Positions 1-6,948 of a DNA stretch of 7,072 nt are shown piece after piece. Position numbers and translations under genes: made by a program. Origin of the DNA: Oscillospiraceae bacterium (lineage in GTDB: Bacteria > Bacillota > Clostridia > Oscillospirales > Acutalibacteraceae); the NCBI GenBank assembly GCA_031283835.1, contig JAITBA010000018.1, forward strand, positions 1 to 7,072, read 5' to 3'. The notes beneath the pieces were generated by a model. That model was given only the letters and a program-made list of their open reading frames with translations, did not search any database and was not told where the DNA came from. Within the stretch, counting starts at the first letter, position 1; every line of letters starts with the position of its first letter.

Positions 1-1096
1 AGGGTGCATGGCTTATATAAGAATTGATGATCCCTTCCGGTGCGTCGGTCCATTTTTTGTTGGTGCCGCCCAGTTCGTCCAGCGACAACGCCTGCATATC
101 CACGTGGATCGCGTAGTAAAAACTGCCCTGCGGCTGCAACAGAAGCCTAATCTTTTCCAAAAGATTGGAGGTTGTGCTGTTGGGGTTGCTTTCCTCGTTG
201 TTCTGCGGCTCCAAAAGCCGACCCCAATACACCCAGTTTGTGCCGACGCCGACGACACGGTCGTCGTAAATCCACTTTGAAACGGGGGCGCCGTTGTTGC
301 CGACGGGGTTGAGAAAATCCGTCAGGCTGATTAGGTTGTCGCCGTTCCCGCCCAGCTGCCACTGCACAAAATCGTGGAAGGTGAGCGCGCCCGCGTCGCT
401 CAAGCCGGGGAACATGGTTTTTCCGTTATAATAGCTGCCATCGACTTCGCCGTTCCATGTGTGAACGGTGTAGGCGCACTCTCCGTTGGTGTTTTCTTGA
501 TGCTTTTCCGCCGCGTCCCTGTCCGCACGGGCAACACCCTCCACCAAGGAACTGGCGGCGCCGCGTGTGATTTCGGTTACGACAAATTTTCCGTATTGTC
601 CATCGGAATCGTGGGCCTTTGTTTGCACGAACCAACCCGTTGTTTTGGCCACCGCGTCGGTCAATTCTGTGACTATGCGGCCGGGGTAAGCCGCCTCGGC
701 AGCGGCTCTGCTCTCGAAGACGACAAATTTGCCGTCTTGCGCCATCATGTATCGCTCCGCGGTTTGTGTATACGTCAGAGGCGCTATCTCCATATATTCC
801 TTTAATTGAAGCCGCACATACACACCGGAAAACCCGTCCGACGCCTTGCCCACGTTGGCCACCCGGATTTCTTTTTTTAGCGGCGGATCGGTTGTTTTCC
901 AGCCCGAAACCTCTTCAAATTCCTCCACAAGCCGGACATCGTAGGCGGGGAGGTCTCCCATTGCCTCGTTTGTTTTGTGTTGGCTGTGGTCAAGAAACAT
1001 ATAGGTGCCGCCCATGCTTAATGCCAGCGCCAATAGCACCGCCACGGCGGCGGCAGCCTTCTTTTTTGGGCTGCGTTTTTGCTTTCGTGGTTTCAT
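1..1096 (-). CDS. SipW-cognate exported protein, C-terminus beyond left edge
   Basis: The reading frame opens at ATG 1096 and stays open for 365 codons to the window edge, so the C-terminus is missing. The N-terminus has a very basic stretch (residues 2-13, many K/R), a hydrophobic core (14-28) and then GGTYMFLD at 29-36. This matches the SipW-cognate signal peptide class of TasA, camelysin and similar proteins, whose usual form is GGTYAYFSD. The mature part is soluble-looking. It has a YVRLQLKEYMEI segment (93-104), a segment around TWNGEVDGSYYNG (213-225), and W-YWGRLLEP (288-296) followed by a hydrophobic LLEKIRLLL stretch. That architecture recalls the clostridial 'alternate signal-mediated exported protein' (CPF_0494-like) group, from memory of the family. 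The protein is probably exported by Sec, cleaved by the peptidase encoded just upstream, and then surface-attached or assembled. Its exact role (matrix fibre, adhesin) cannot be told. The start is fixed by AAAGGAGAG eight bases upstream and by the ATGA overlap. Confidence 0.82.
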   Translation of the reverse strand, partial: MKPRKQKRSPKKKAAAAVAVLLALALSMGGTYMFLDHSQHKTNEAMGDLPAYDVRLVEEFEEVSGWKTTDPPLKKEIRVANVGKASDGFSGVYVRLQLKEYMEIAPLTYTQTAERYMMAQDGKFVVFESRAAAEAAYPGRIVTELTDAVAKTTGWFVQTKAHDSDGQYGKFVVTEITRGAASSLVEGVARADRDAAEKHQENTNGECAYTVHTWNGEVDGSYYNGKTMFPGLSDAGALTFHDFVQWQLGGNGDNLISLTDFLNPVGNNGAPVSKWIYDDRVVGVGTNWVYWGRLLEPQNNEESNPNSTTSNLLEKIRLLLQPQGSFYYAIHVDMQALSLDELGGTNKKWTDAPEGIINSYISHAP

Positions 1097-1111
1097 TGGT
1101 TACTCTCCTTT
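1093..1111 (-). promoter_or_regulatory. Coupled RBS and ATGA stop/start overlap
   Basis: AAAGGAGAG at 1111-1103 lies inside the last codons of the upstream peptidase gene, eight bases before the ATG at 1096. The peptidase stop TGA (1095-1093) overlaps this ATG to give ATGA. The arrangement allows translational coupling, so peptidase and exported protein are probably made from one message in linked amounts. Confidence 0.85.
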
Positions 1112-1743
1112 GATTTTTTGTCTTGGTTCTCTTTGTTTTCGCTGTCGTCAAAAAACACAATCTTTAGCGCGTCGCACAAAATAAAAAAACCAATGAGCAG
1201 CGCCAGCACGAAGACCCAGCGGGCCTTGATCCAGGTGAGGGTATCGCCGACGCCCGCTGTATGAAACACGATGCGGCCAACCACATTGGAGGCATACACG
1301 ATTTCTTTGTCGGCCATGGCGTTTTCTAACCCCTTCGTCTCGAAGCCACGCGCCCCGCTGCCCTCATAGTTCTCGAAAATCCGGACTACGCGGTGCGAGA
1401 TTGTCGTAGTCGCATCCGTTAGATAGGTGATGTCGTCGCCCACCTGAAGGGCTTGCGTGTCGGTTTCTTTGACGAGCACCAGGGAGCCTTGCGGGATTTC
1501 CCTCTGCATGGAAGGGGTGAGGACGGTGTACATCGAATACCCGAAGATATTCCGGCCGCCCTGTGCGCCGTAGAGCAGGCCCACGCACAAAATACCCGCC
1601 AAGGCCGCATAAAACAAAACGTTGAAGAGCACGGAAGCAGGACGGCGCTTTCGTTTTTTGGCATGCTTTTTTGGCGTTTTGTGAACAGGGACGGTGGGCG
1701 CCGCTTCGCGCTGCCACCCTCGCATCGTCGAATCTTGTTCCAT
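1093..1743 (-). CDS. sipW: SipW-like (ER-type) signal peptidase I, coupled to exported protein
   Basis: Membrane-bound type I signal peptidase of 216 residues that removes signal peptides on the outer face of the membrane. A basic cytoplasmic N-terminus (24-34, rich in K/R) precedes TM1 (about 37-58). The box VLTPSMQREIPQGSLVLVK (74-92) carries the nucleophile Ser78. VGDDITYLTD (101-110) follows, then ISHRVV with His117, which replaces the Lys of ordinary bacterial LepB/SipS and marks the S26B/SipW/Sec11 subgroup. NVVGRIVF (153-160), TM2 (about 175-194) and a charged cytoplasmic tail complete it. The usual GDxN box reads GLEN (138-141), so the normal Asp position is Leu; Glu140 or Asp145 may stand in. 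The start is set by AGGAG six bases before ATG 1743. The gene has its own promoter and overlaps the next gene, whose product carries a SipW-type signal and is the likely substrate. Confidence 0.9.
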   Translation of the reverse strand: MEQDSTMRGWQREAAPTVPVHKTPKKHAKKRKRRPASVLFNVLFYAALAGILCVGLLYGAQGGRNIFGYSMYTVLTPSMQREIPQGSLVLVKETDTQALQVGDDITYLTDATTTISHRVVRIFENYEGSGARGFETKGLENAMADKEIVYASNVVGRIVFHTAGVGDTLTWIKARWVFVLALLIGFFILCDALKIVFFDDSENKENQDKKSKESNQ

Positions 1744-1797
1744 TTTTGACTCCTATTTTTTAAAGTTGTCAGCAGATCTTTTAAGAGGTCTCGTGTC

Positions 1798-1826
1798 ATT
1801 CTAAACTATAGCGCAATAAAACGCAA
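1798..1826 (-). promoter_or_regulatory. Putative sigma-A promoter of the sipW/exported-protein operon
   Basis: On the minus strand TTGCGT (1826-1821) is followed after 17 bases by TAGAAT (1803-1798), about 55 bases before the peptidase start. It sits downstream of the strong terminator at 1939-1980, which fits a new transcription unit. The boxes are less close to consensus than those of the other two promoters in the window, so this call is moderate. Confidence 0.5.
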
Positions 1827-1938
1827 CAGTTTTAAGCGCAAAACTTTACATCAACAGAAGGGTTTTTGGGCGGTTTCCTGTGCTTAACAAATTTTTGGGG
1901 TTTATATGGAAAACTTTGGAATTGACCGACGGCATTGC

Positions 1939-1980
1939 AAAAAAACCACCCACAGCACGATTCACGTGCCATGGGTGGTT
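1939..1980 (-). terminator. Strong rho-independent terminator after the long sipW paralogue
   Basis: Nine-base perfect arms, AACCACCCA (1980-1972 on the minus strand) and TGGGTGGTT (1952-1944), enclose a second helix GCACG/CGTGC around a five-base loop. Seven T residues (1945-1939) overlap the end of the second arm and run on. It lies 18 bases past the stop codon at 1999. The rest of the 255-base gap (1744-1998) holds the sipW promoter and leader, and I see no further gene there. Confidence 0.9.
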
Positions 1981-1998
1981 GTGCCATTTGTTTTTTGC

Positions 1999-2862
1999 TC
2001 AGGGGTTGCTTTTCTTTTTTTGTGCGGAGGGGGTATCCTCTTTTTTGAATAATATTTTTAGGGCTGCGGCCGTACCTGTGACGCCGCCGACGACCAGCAG
2101 GCAAATCCACCAGTTTTCTTTCATCCACGCCAGCGCCTGCCCAAAAAAGGGCAAATGCCACACGACCCTGCCGACGACGTTTTCGGCGTAGACAATGTCT
2201 TGGTCGGGGGAGGGATTTTCCACTCCCTGGGTTTGGAACCCGCGCTGCCCGCTGTCGTCATAATCTTCGAGGACGCTGACCACGCGGTGGGTGACGGTGG
2301 TTTTTTTGTCGTCGATGAGGAAGGTGATGTCGTCGCCTTTTTTGATGTCGGCGGCGGCTGCTTTTTTGACGAGCACCAGGGAGCCTTGCGGGATTTCCCT
2401 CTGCATGGAAGTGGTGAGCACCTCGAAGAAGGAGTAGCCGAAGATGTTGCGGCTTCCGTTGCCGCCAATGCCAAAAGCGAGAACGGCGAAAAACGCAAAA
2501 GCAAACGCGACCCAAAAGAGGAGGTTGCCGATATGGCCCGCCACGCTCTTTTTTTGCAAAGCCGGCGGGGATTGGCCGGGAACCGAAGGGCGCAAAACGC
2601 CCGGGTTTTTTGGCGACGGGGGCTGTGGGTCGATTTCCGCCGCGGGCTCCTCAATTAAATTGTCCATTGTCAATTGTCCATTGTCAATTGATAAGAGCAG
2701 GGCATCAATTTCTGCCGCGAGCGTCTCGGCTTTGGGCTTGGAAGGGAGCGGGGGGCGTGCGTTGGCCGCCGCCGCGCGTGTCTCTTGCATCATCCGCTGC
2801 TGGGTTTGGTGAAGATTGTCGAGCGCTTCCATCATGCCTTCAATGGTTGGTTGCTGTGCCAC
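1999..2862 (-). CDS. sipW: SipW-like signal peptidase I with long N-terminal extension
   Basis: Paralogue of the peptidase at 1093-1743, with 287 residues if read from the GTG at 2862 (290 from the GTG at 2871). Residues 1 to about 112 form a cytoplasmic extension absent from ordinary SipW. It has a Gln/Met/Glu-rich helix that may be a coiled coil (about 8-30), a stretch encoded by a DNA repeat (58-70), and a Pro-rich linker (77-102). The core then follows: TM1 (about 113-132), the TTSMQREIPQGSLVLVK box with Ser152, KGDDITFLID, TVTHRVV with His192, GVEN in place of GDxN, Asp220, NVVGRVVW, TM2 (about 252-271) and a Lys-rich tail. Ser and His in these positions define the S26B/SipW type. I prefer GTG 2862 because GAGGTGGTGA lies at a good distance before it. 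The gene has its own promoter and terminator, so it is monocistronic. Its substrates are unknown; the exported protein at 1-1096 is one candidate. Confidence 0.87.
   Translation of the reverse strand: MAQQPTIEGMMEALDNLHQTQQRMMQETRAAAANARPPLPSKPKAETLAAEIDALLLSIDNGQLTMDNLIEEPAAEIDPQPPSPKNPGVLRPSVPGQSPPALQKKSVAGHIGNLLFWVAFAFAFFAVLAFGIGGNGSRNIFGYSFFEVLTTSMQREIPQGSLVLVKKAAAADIKKGDDITFLIDDKKTTVTHRVVSVLEDYDDSGQRGFQTQGVENPSPDQDIVYAENVVGRVVWHLPFFGQALAWMKENWWICLLVVGGVTGTAAALKILFKKEDTPSAQKKKSNP
2660..2687. repeat. Tandem 14-bp repeat inside a coding sequence
   Basis: The unit TTGTCCATTGTCAA occurs twice head to tail (2660-2673 and 2674-2687), with partial copies on both sides (TCAATT before, TTG after). 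It is AT-rich in a GC-rich gene and encodes residues 58-70 of the long SipW paralogue, including the near-repeat DNGQL/MDNL. Short repeats of this CAATTGACAATGGACAATT type are common between genes in some bacteria (from memory), so here it may have inserted into the coding sequence in an open frame. Confidence 0.8.
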
Positions 2863-2864
2863 CC

Positions 2865-2874
2865 TCACCACCTC
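2865..2874 (-). promoter_or_regulatory. RBS that favours the GTG start at 2862
   Basis: GAGGTGGTGA on the minus strand closely resembles the anti-16S complement GGAGGTGAT. It sits six bases before the GTG at 2862, while the two upstream in-frame GTG codons (2871, 2868) lie within it and have no purine-rich site of their own. The start therefore is probably GTG 2862. Confidence 0.55.
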
Positions 2875-2904
2875 GGTTTAATCGAAAATTTTGAAATGCC
2901 ATTT

Positions 2905-2927
2905 GTGTAAAAAGCACACTTTTACAC
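2905..2927 (-). promoter_or_regulatory. Inverted repeat in leader of the long sipW gene
   Basis: Perfect eight-base arms GTGTAAAA (2905-2912) and TTTTACAC (2920-2927) flank a seven-base spacer. The element begins about ten bases after the expected transcription start and lies about 40 bases before the start codon. It could be an operator for a dimeric repressor or an RNA hairpin. No T tract follows it, so it is not an intrinsic terminator. Confidence 0.6.
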
Positions 2928-2944
2928 GGTTATTTTGTGGAATT

Positions 2945-2973
2945 ATTATACCACGCAACGTTCGAAAGGTCAA
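2945..2973 (-). promoter_or_regulatory. Sigma-A promoter of the long sipW paralogue
   Basis: TTGACC (2973-2968) and a perfect TATAAT (2950-2945) are separated by exactly 17 bases on the minus strand. It lies directly after the terminator of the upstream membrane-protein gene and 83 bases before the preferred start codon. This is one of the two best promoters in the window. Confidence 0.88.
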
Positions 2974-2982
2974 GCGTTTTTG

Positions 2983-3011
2983 AAAAAAATTTTTGGAAGA
3001 TTGCCAAAAAT
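2983..3011 (-). terminator. Rho-independent terminator after the membrane-protein gene
   Basis: On the minus strand ATTTTTGG (3011-3004) pairs with CCAAAAAT (2996-2989) around a seven-base loop, followed by six T residues (2988-2983). The stem is AT-rich and so only moderately strong. It lies 17 bases after the stop at 3029, just before the next promoter, which supports the call. Confidence 0.7.
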
Positions 3012-3028
3012 AACAGCAATTCGACTGT

Positions 3029-4564
3029 TTATTGCGTGCGGGCGGCTACCACTGTGCCCGGCGGCAGGTTGTGGAAGGCATTGAAATTCTCCTGCCAAAC
3101 CCAGCCGGGGCCTTCGGGGTGCCAGGGCATGGTGTACCGGCGTTCCCAGGGCGCGGGCGGTGTGATTTGGACGACGGGCCGCGCCGCCTGCTGTGCGATT
3201 TCGCGGCTGCGCCGGTTTTCGGCTATGTGGGCAAACGAGAACACGACGAGCAGCGAGGCTGCCAGGCACACGCACGCGGCACAGCTCAGGTGCTTTGCTA
3301 TGTTTTGCAAAGGATTTTTAAGGCGGAAGGGGAGGGCTGTGCACAGGTGATTTCCCAACAACAGCAGCAGGGCGATCCACAGGAGGTAGGCCAGCATAAA
3401 GTTGCGCTGGCCAAAGGGGCGCACCACCAGCAGGGGGAGTGAAAGTGTGAGGATACTGCCCAGCAGGAGCAGGGCTTGCACGCGCAGCGCTTTTGTTTGC
3501 AAAAGCGCCCAAGCCATAGACGCGAAAAACAGCACGCAAAGAAGGCCCTGGGTGTAGTAATATGCCGCCTGGAAGGGCGTGCCAAGGGCCGTGAGTTCTT
3601 GTGGCAGCAGCAGCATGGAAAACTGCCAGGCAGCAAAGAGGATTGCCGCAAAAGCGCAGAGCTTCGCGTGTTTGGGCCGCTCTTTGTGCAGCAGGGCCAG
3701 CAGGAGCGCGACCAGCGCAAGGCTGAGCAGGGGCTCGCGCATGAGCAGGCTGGCGGCTATGCCCCAATCGGGGTTGAACCAGCCGTTGCAGACAGACAGC
3801 GCAAACTCCCGCAGGCCGTGCATCTGCGCTGCCTGGTATGCCGGGGCAGACGAAAACGCCACGCGATAGCTTGGGTGGCTGAACATTAAAAGGCCGCCGG
3901 CCAGGCTAGCCAGGGCCGTCAACGCAAGCGACCAATCAAAGCGCCTGTGCAGCAACCAGACATAGAGATTTGCGCAGAGCAGCAGAACGCACAGGTAGAG
4001 CGTGTAGTGTTCGACAAAGAGCGTGGCGGCGAAGGCCATGGGCGCAAGCAGCACCGCGTGCCACGGCGTTGTGTTGGGTGCCTGATTTGCGGCGCGCCCC
4101 TCCGCGGGTGTTAGCAGGCGCACGCAGCGCCAGACAATGGGCAGAATGAGCAGCAGAGGGAGCGTGTAGTTGGCGAAACCACTGCTGTAGGAGACGGCCT
4201 CGCGGAATTTGAGGCTTGGCATGCCCAGCAAAAGCAGCAGAACGAACATGCTGCCCACGGCCGACCGCACGCCTGCCAGCCGGGGCACGAACCAGACAAA
4301 AAATGCCATGGTCAGGCCCACGGCCAGCGCGCGCAGCAGGCGCTCTTGCCCCAAAAGCACACCAAAAAGGTTGCCAAGATAGCGGCCGTTTAAGGCATTG
4401 AATTGCAGACGGGTTTGCCATGCTTGCGCAAGCGGGCGGCTACCCCAGTTCCAGTCGTCCATGACGTAGGGGAACAGCCAGCCCAGCGCGGTAAAAACGG
4501 CAAAGGCAAACGCCCCCGGCAAAGCTGCCGAGGGCCATTTTGTGCCGAACCTGTGCTTGTGCAT
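3029..4564 (-). CDS. Polytopic membrane protein, possible DUF6056/GT-C-like
   Basis: A 511-residue integral membrane protein with about 11-13 hydrophobic segments, for example near 14-34, 80-98, 104-116, 132-150, 170-200 (two), 211-228, 275-293, 300-320, 340-356, 362-382, 388-408 and 425-445. After TM1 comes PYVMDDWNWGS (32-42) with an Asp-Asp pair (36-37), then NALNGRYLGNL (56-66). An acidic pair in the first outside loop is typical of GT-C glycosyltransferases that use lipid-linked sugars, and the DD plus NGR-LGN pattern recalls DUF6056 proteins. The family is recalled rather than searched. The C-terminal 65 residues are hydrophilic and Pro/Trp-rich, probably outside. The start ATG is preceded by AAAGGAT nine bases upstream. 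It follows argG by 43 bases with no convincing terminator between, so cotranscription is possible, but no link to arginine synthesis is evident. It could equally be a transporter or polymerase. Confidence 0.65.
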   Translation of the reverse strand: MHKHRFGTKWPSAALPGAFAFAVFTALGWLFPYVMDDWNWGSRPLAQAWQTRLQFNALNGRYLGNLFGVLLGQERLLRALAVGLTMAFFVWFVPRLAGVRSAVGSMFVLLLLLGMPSLKFREAVSYSSGFANYTLPLLLILPIVWRCVRLLTPAEGRAANQAPNTTPWHAVLLAPMAFAATLFVEHYTLYLCVLLLCANLYVWLLHRRFDWSLALTALASLAGGLLMFSHPSYRVAFSSAPAYQAAQMHGLREFALSVCNGWFNPDWGIAASLLMREPLLSLALVALLLALLHKERPKHAKLCAFAAILFAAWQFSMLLLPQELTALGTPFQAAYYYTQGLLCVLFFASMAWALLQTKALRVQALLLLGSILTLSLPLLVVRPFGQRNFMLAYLLWIALLLLLGNHLCTALPFRLKNPLQNIAKHLSCAACVCLAASLLVVFSFAHIAENRRSREIAQQAARPVVQITPPAPWERRYTMPWHPEGPGWVWQENFNAFHNLPPGTVVAARTQ

Positions 4565-4607
4565 AGAAGCAAATCCTTTCGTATCCCTGTGCGTAGCCGG
4601 CAGGGTG

Positions 4608-5834
<1,227 letters not shown>

Positions 5835-5859
5835 GTGCGCTTTCTCCCTGCATTGTTTT

Positions 5860-5873
5860 TGTATAATTATGAA
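5860..5873 (-). promoter_or_regulatory. Possible arginine (ArgR/AhrC) operator of argG
   Basis: The minus strand reads TTCATAATTATACA, which has a palindromic ATAATTAT core and resembles the ARG-box pattern TGAATAATTATTCA with several mismatches. It overlaps the first transcribed bases of argG, a place where repressor binding would block transcription. The region is AT-rich, so a chance match cannot be excluded. Confidence 0.4.
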
Positions 5874-5883
5874 GTATATTTAT

Positions 5884-5911
5884 ATTATAACAGATATTTT
5901 GCATATGTCAA
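5884..5911 (-). promoter_or_regulatory. Sigma-A promoter of argG
   Basis: A perfect TTGACA (5911-5906) and a perfect TATAAT (5889-5884) are separated by 16 bases on the minus strand, about 50 bases before the argG start codon. With both boxes at consensus the promoter should be strong unless repressed. Confidence 0.88.
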
Positions 5912-5915
5912 GTGG

Positions 5916-5938
5916 TTTATGCGTGATTGTTGCATAAA
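5916..5938. repeat. Inverted repeat next to the argG -35 box
   Basis: Arms TTTATGC (5916-5922) and GCATAAA (5932-5938) flank a nine-base spacer, four bases upstream of the argG -35 box. Its position allows a role as a regulator site. In the minus direction no T tract follows the second arm. Confidence 0.35.
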
Positions 5939-5969
5939 AATGGACGGGTTGACGCAAACGGAATACCCG
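5936..5969 (-). terminator. Weak possible terminator after the lipoprotein gene
   Basis: CGGGT (5969-5965) can pair with ACCCG (5949-5945) around a 15-base loop, and five T residues (5940-5936) follow after four bases. The stem is short and the loop long, so this is a tentative call. It lies just past the stop at 5976 and before the argG promoter, where a terminator would be expected. Confidence 0.3.
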
Positions 5970-5975
5970 CGCGCT

Positions 5976-6878
5976 TCAGGGCAGCGTTGTGGCGTCTGTG
6001 TCCTCGATGCCAAGGCCCTGAATGGTTTGCGCGCCGCTGCTGTGGGTGTAGACGCGGTCGCCAACGACGAAGAGGTTGGTGATCATGGGGACTTGGGCGC
6101 GCGCAATGGGGTCTTTGCCATCGGGGCGCATGCGCCAAAGGGTGTCGTTTTTCACGAAGAAAACCCATTTTTTGTTGGCCACAAGAAAGTTATCGGCGTT
6201 GGTGGCAAGGGGCACGGGTTCGCCTTGCTTTTTGAGGTTCCAGCGGAAAATTGTGCCATCTGCGGTCATATCGATGAAGTAGGCCCAGCCGTTGACGATG
6301 TTGAGGTTGGCGCAGTAGCGGGGGAGCAGGGGCTGGCGGCGGGTGCCGTCGAGGGCGACGAAATAGAGCATGCCGCCTTCGGCTGTGTTGGAGTAATAAA
6401 TGCCTTCGGGGGTGACGTTTGGGTAGGCGCTGGGGTCGTCGCAGAGTTTTTCGCGCAGGGTGCCGTCGGTTTGCACGCGGTAGAGGCGCATGTCGTCGGC
6501 GCTGTTGAGGTAATAAATCCAATCGCCCAGCACCTGGGGATAGAACACCGGGTCGTTGCCCAGCGGCTGTGGGCTGCCGCCCGCCAGGGGGAGGCGATAG
6601 AGCCGATTATCGTAGCGGTTTTTGTAGTAAATCCAATCGCCCACCGGCTGCAGAGCGTAGCAGCGGTCGTCGCTAAGTTTTGTGTCTTTGCCCGCGGCAT
6701 CACGCCGGTAGAGCCGGCCGTCGTCGGCAAAGTTGGCAAAATAGAGCGCGTCGCCGCTTTGGCTGACGAACCCGCCGTTGTTGATATTTGCGCTGGGCGG
6801 CGCGGCGGTTTTGCGCTGCACGCCGCAGCCCGCAAAGAGCAGGGCAAGCGTCGCCGCGCAGGCCAGAACTTTTTTCAT
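5976..6878 (-). CDS. Lipoprotein with DUF5050-type propeller repeats
   Basis: A 300-residue protein with a lipoprotein signal: MKK, a hydrophobic core, then the lipobox LFAGC with Cys18 as the expected lipidation site. The rest is six repeats of about 38-39 residues plus a partial seventh, starting near residues 42, 80, 118, 157, 196, 235 and 273. Each repeat has the pattern (G)DWIYYxN..D.RLYR...DG. This pattern is that of DUF5050/TolB-like beta-propeller proteins, so a six-bladed extracellular propeller anchored in the membrane is the likely fold. No catalytic residues are recognisable. A role in binding proteins, glycans or peptidoglycan is only a guess. GGAGTAGG precedes ATG 6878. It lies 70 bases after the CorC-domain gene and could be cotranscribed with it. 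Confidence 0.85.
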   Translation of the reverse strand: MKKVLACAATLALLFAGCGVQRKTAAPPSANINNGGFVSQSGDALYFANFADDGRLYRRDAAGKDTKLSDDRCYALQPVGDWIYYKNRYDNRLYRLPLAGGSPQPLGNDPVFYPQVLGDWIYYLNSADDMRLYRVQTDGTLREKLCDDPSAYPNVTPEGIYYSNTAEGGMLYFVALDGTRRQPLLPRYCANLNIVNGWAYFIDMTADGTIFRWNLKKQGEPVPLATNADNFLVANKKWVFFVKNDTLWRMRPDGKDPIARAQVPMITNLFVVGDRVYTHSSGAQTIQGLGIEDTDATTLP

Positions 6879-6909
6879 ATGAACAACCTACTCCAAGTGA
6901 TTATGCGAA

Positions 6910-6924
6910 TTGCGCGTTGCGCAA
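6910..6924. repeat. Small GC-rich inverted repeat between genes
   Basis: TTGCGC (6910-6915) and GCGCAA (6919-6924) flank a three-base loop in the 70-base gap between the CorC-domain gene and the lipoprotein gene. No T tract follows on the minus strand, so it is more likely an intercistronic RNA hairpin than a terminator. Confidence 0.35.
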
Positions 6925-6948
6925 GGTTTGTGGGGGCGACGCGGTTGG

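Noticed and set aside
8..805. Plus-strand open frames of 90 and 143 codons
   Set aside because: They are antisense to the open-ended exported-protein gene, which has a good RBS, a signal peptide and a frame open over 365 codons.
1419..1799. Minus-strand 126-codon frame overlapping the short sipW start
   Set aside because: It is a different frame of the same strand, with no RBS and no recognisable product, while the sipW frame has an RBS, catalytic residues and two membrane segments.
2842..2902. Possible 20-codon leader peptide starting at ATG 2902, overlapping the long sipW start
   Set aside because: There is no RBS before this ATG and the encoded peptide has no feature such as regulatory codon runs.
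4565..4607. CCCTG/CAGGG inverted repeat between argG and the membrane-protein gene, as a terminator
   Set aside because: The stem is only five bases and no T tract follows; the gap also holds the RBS of the next gene.
6879..6948. Separate promoter for the lipoprotein gene
   Set aside because: I could not find paired -35 and -10 boxes in the 70-base gap, so cotranscription with the CorC-domain gene is simpler.
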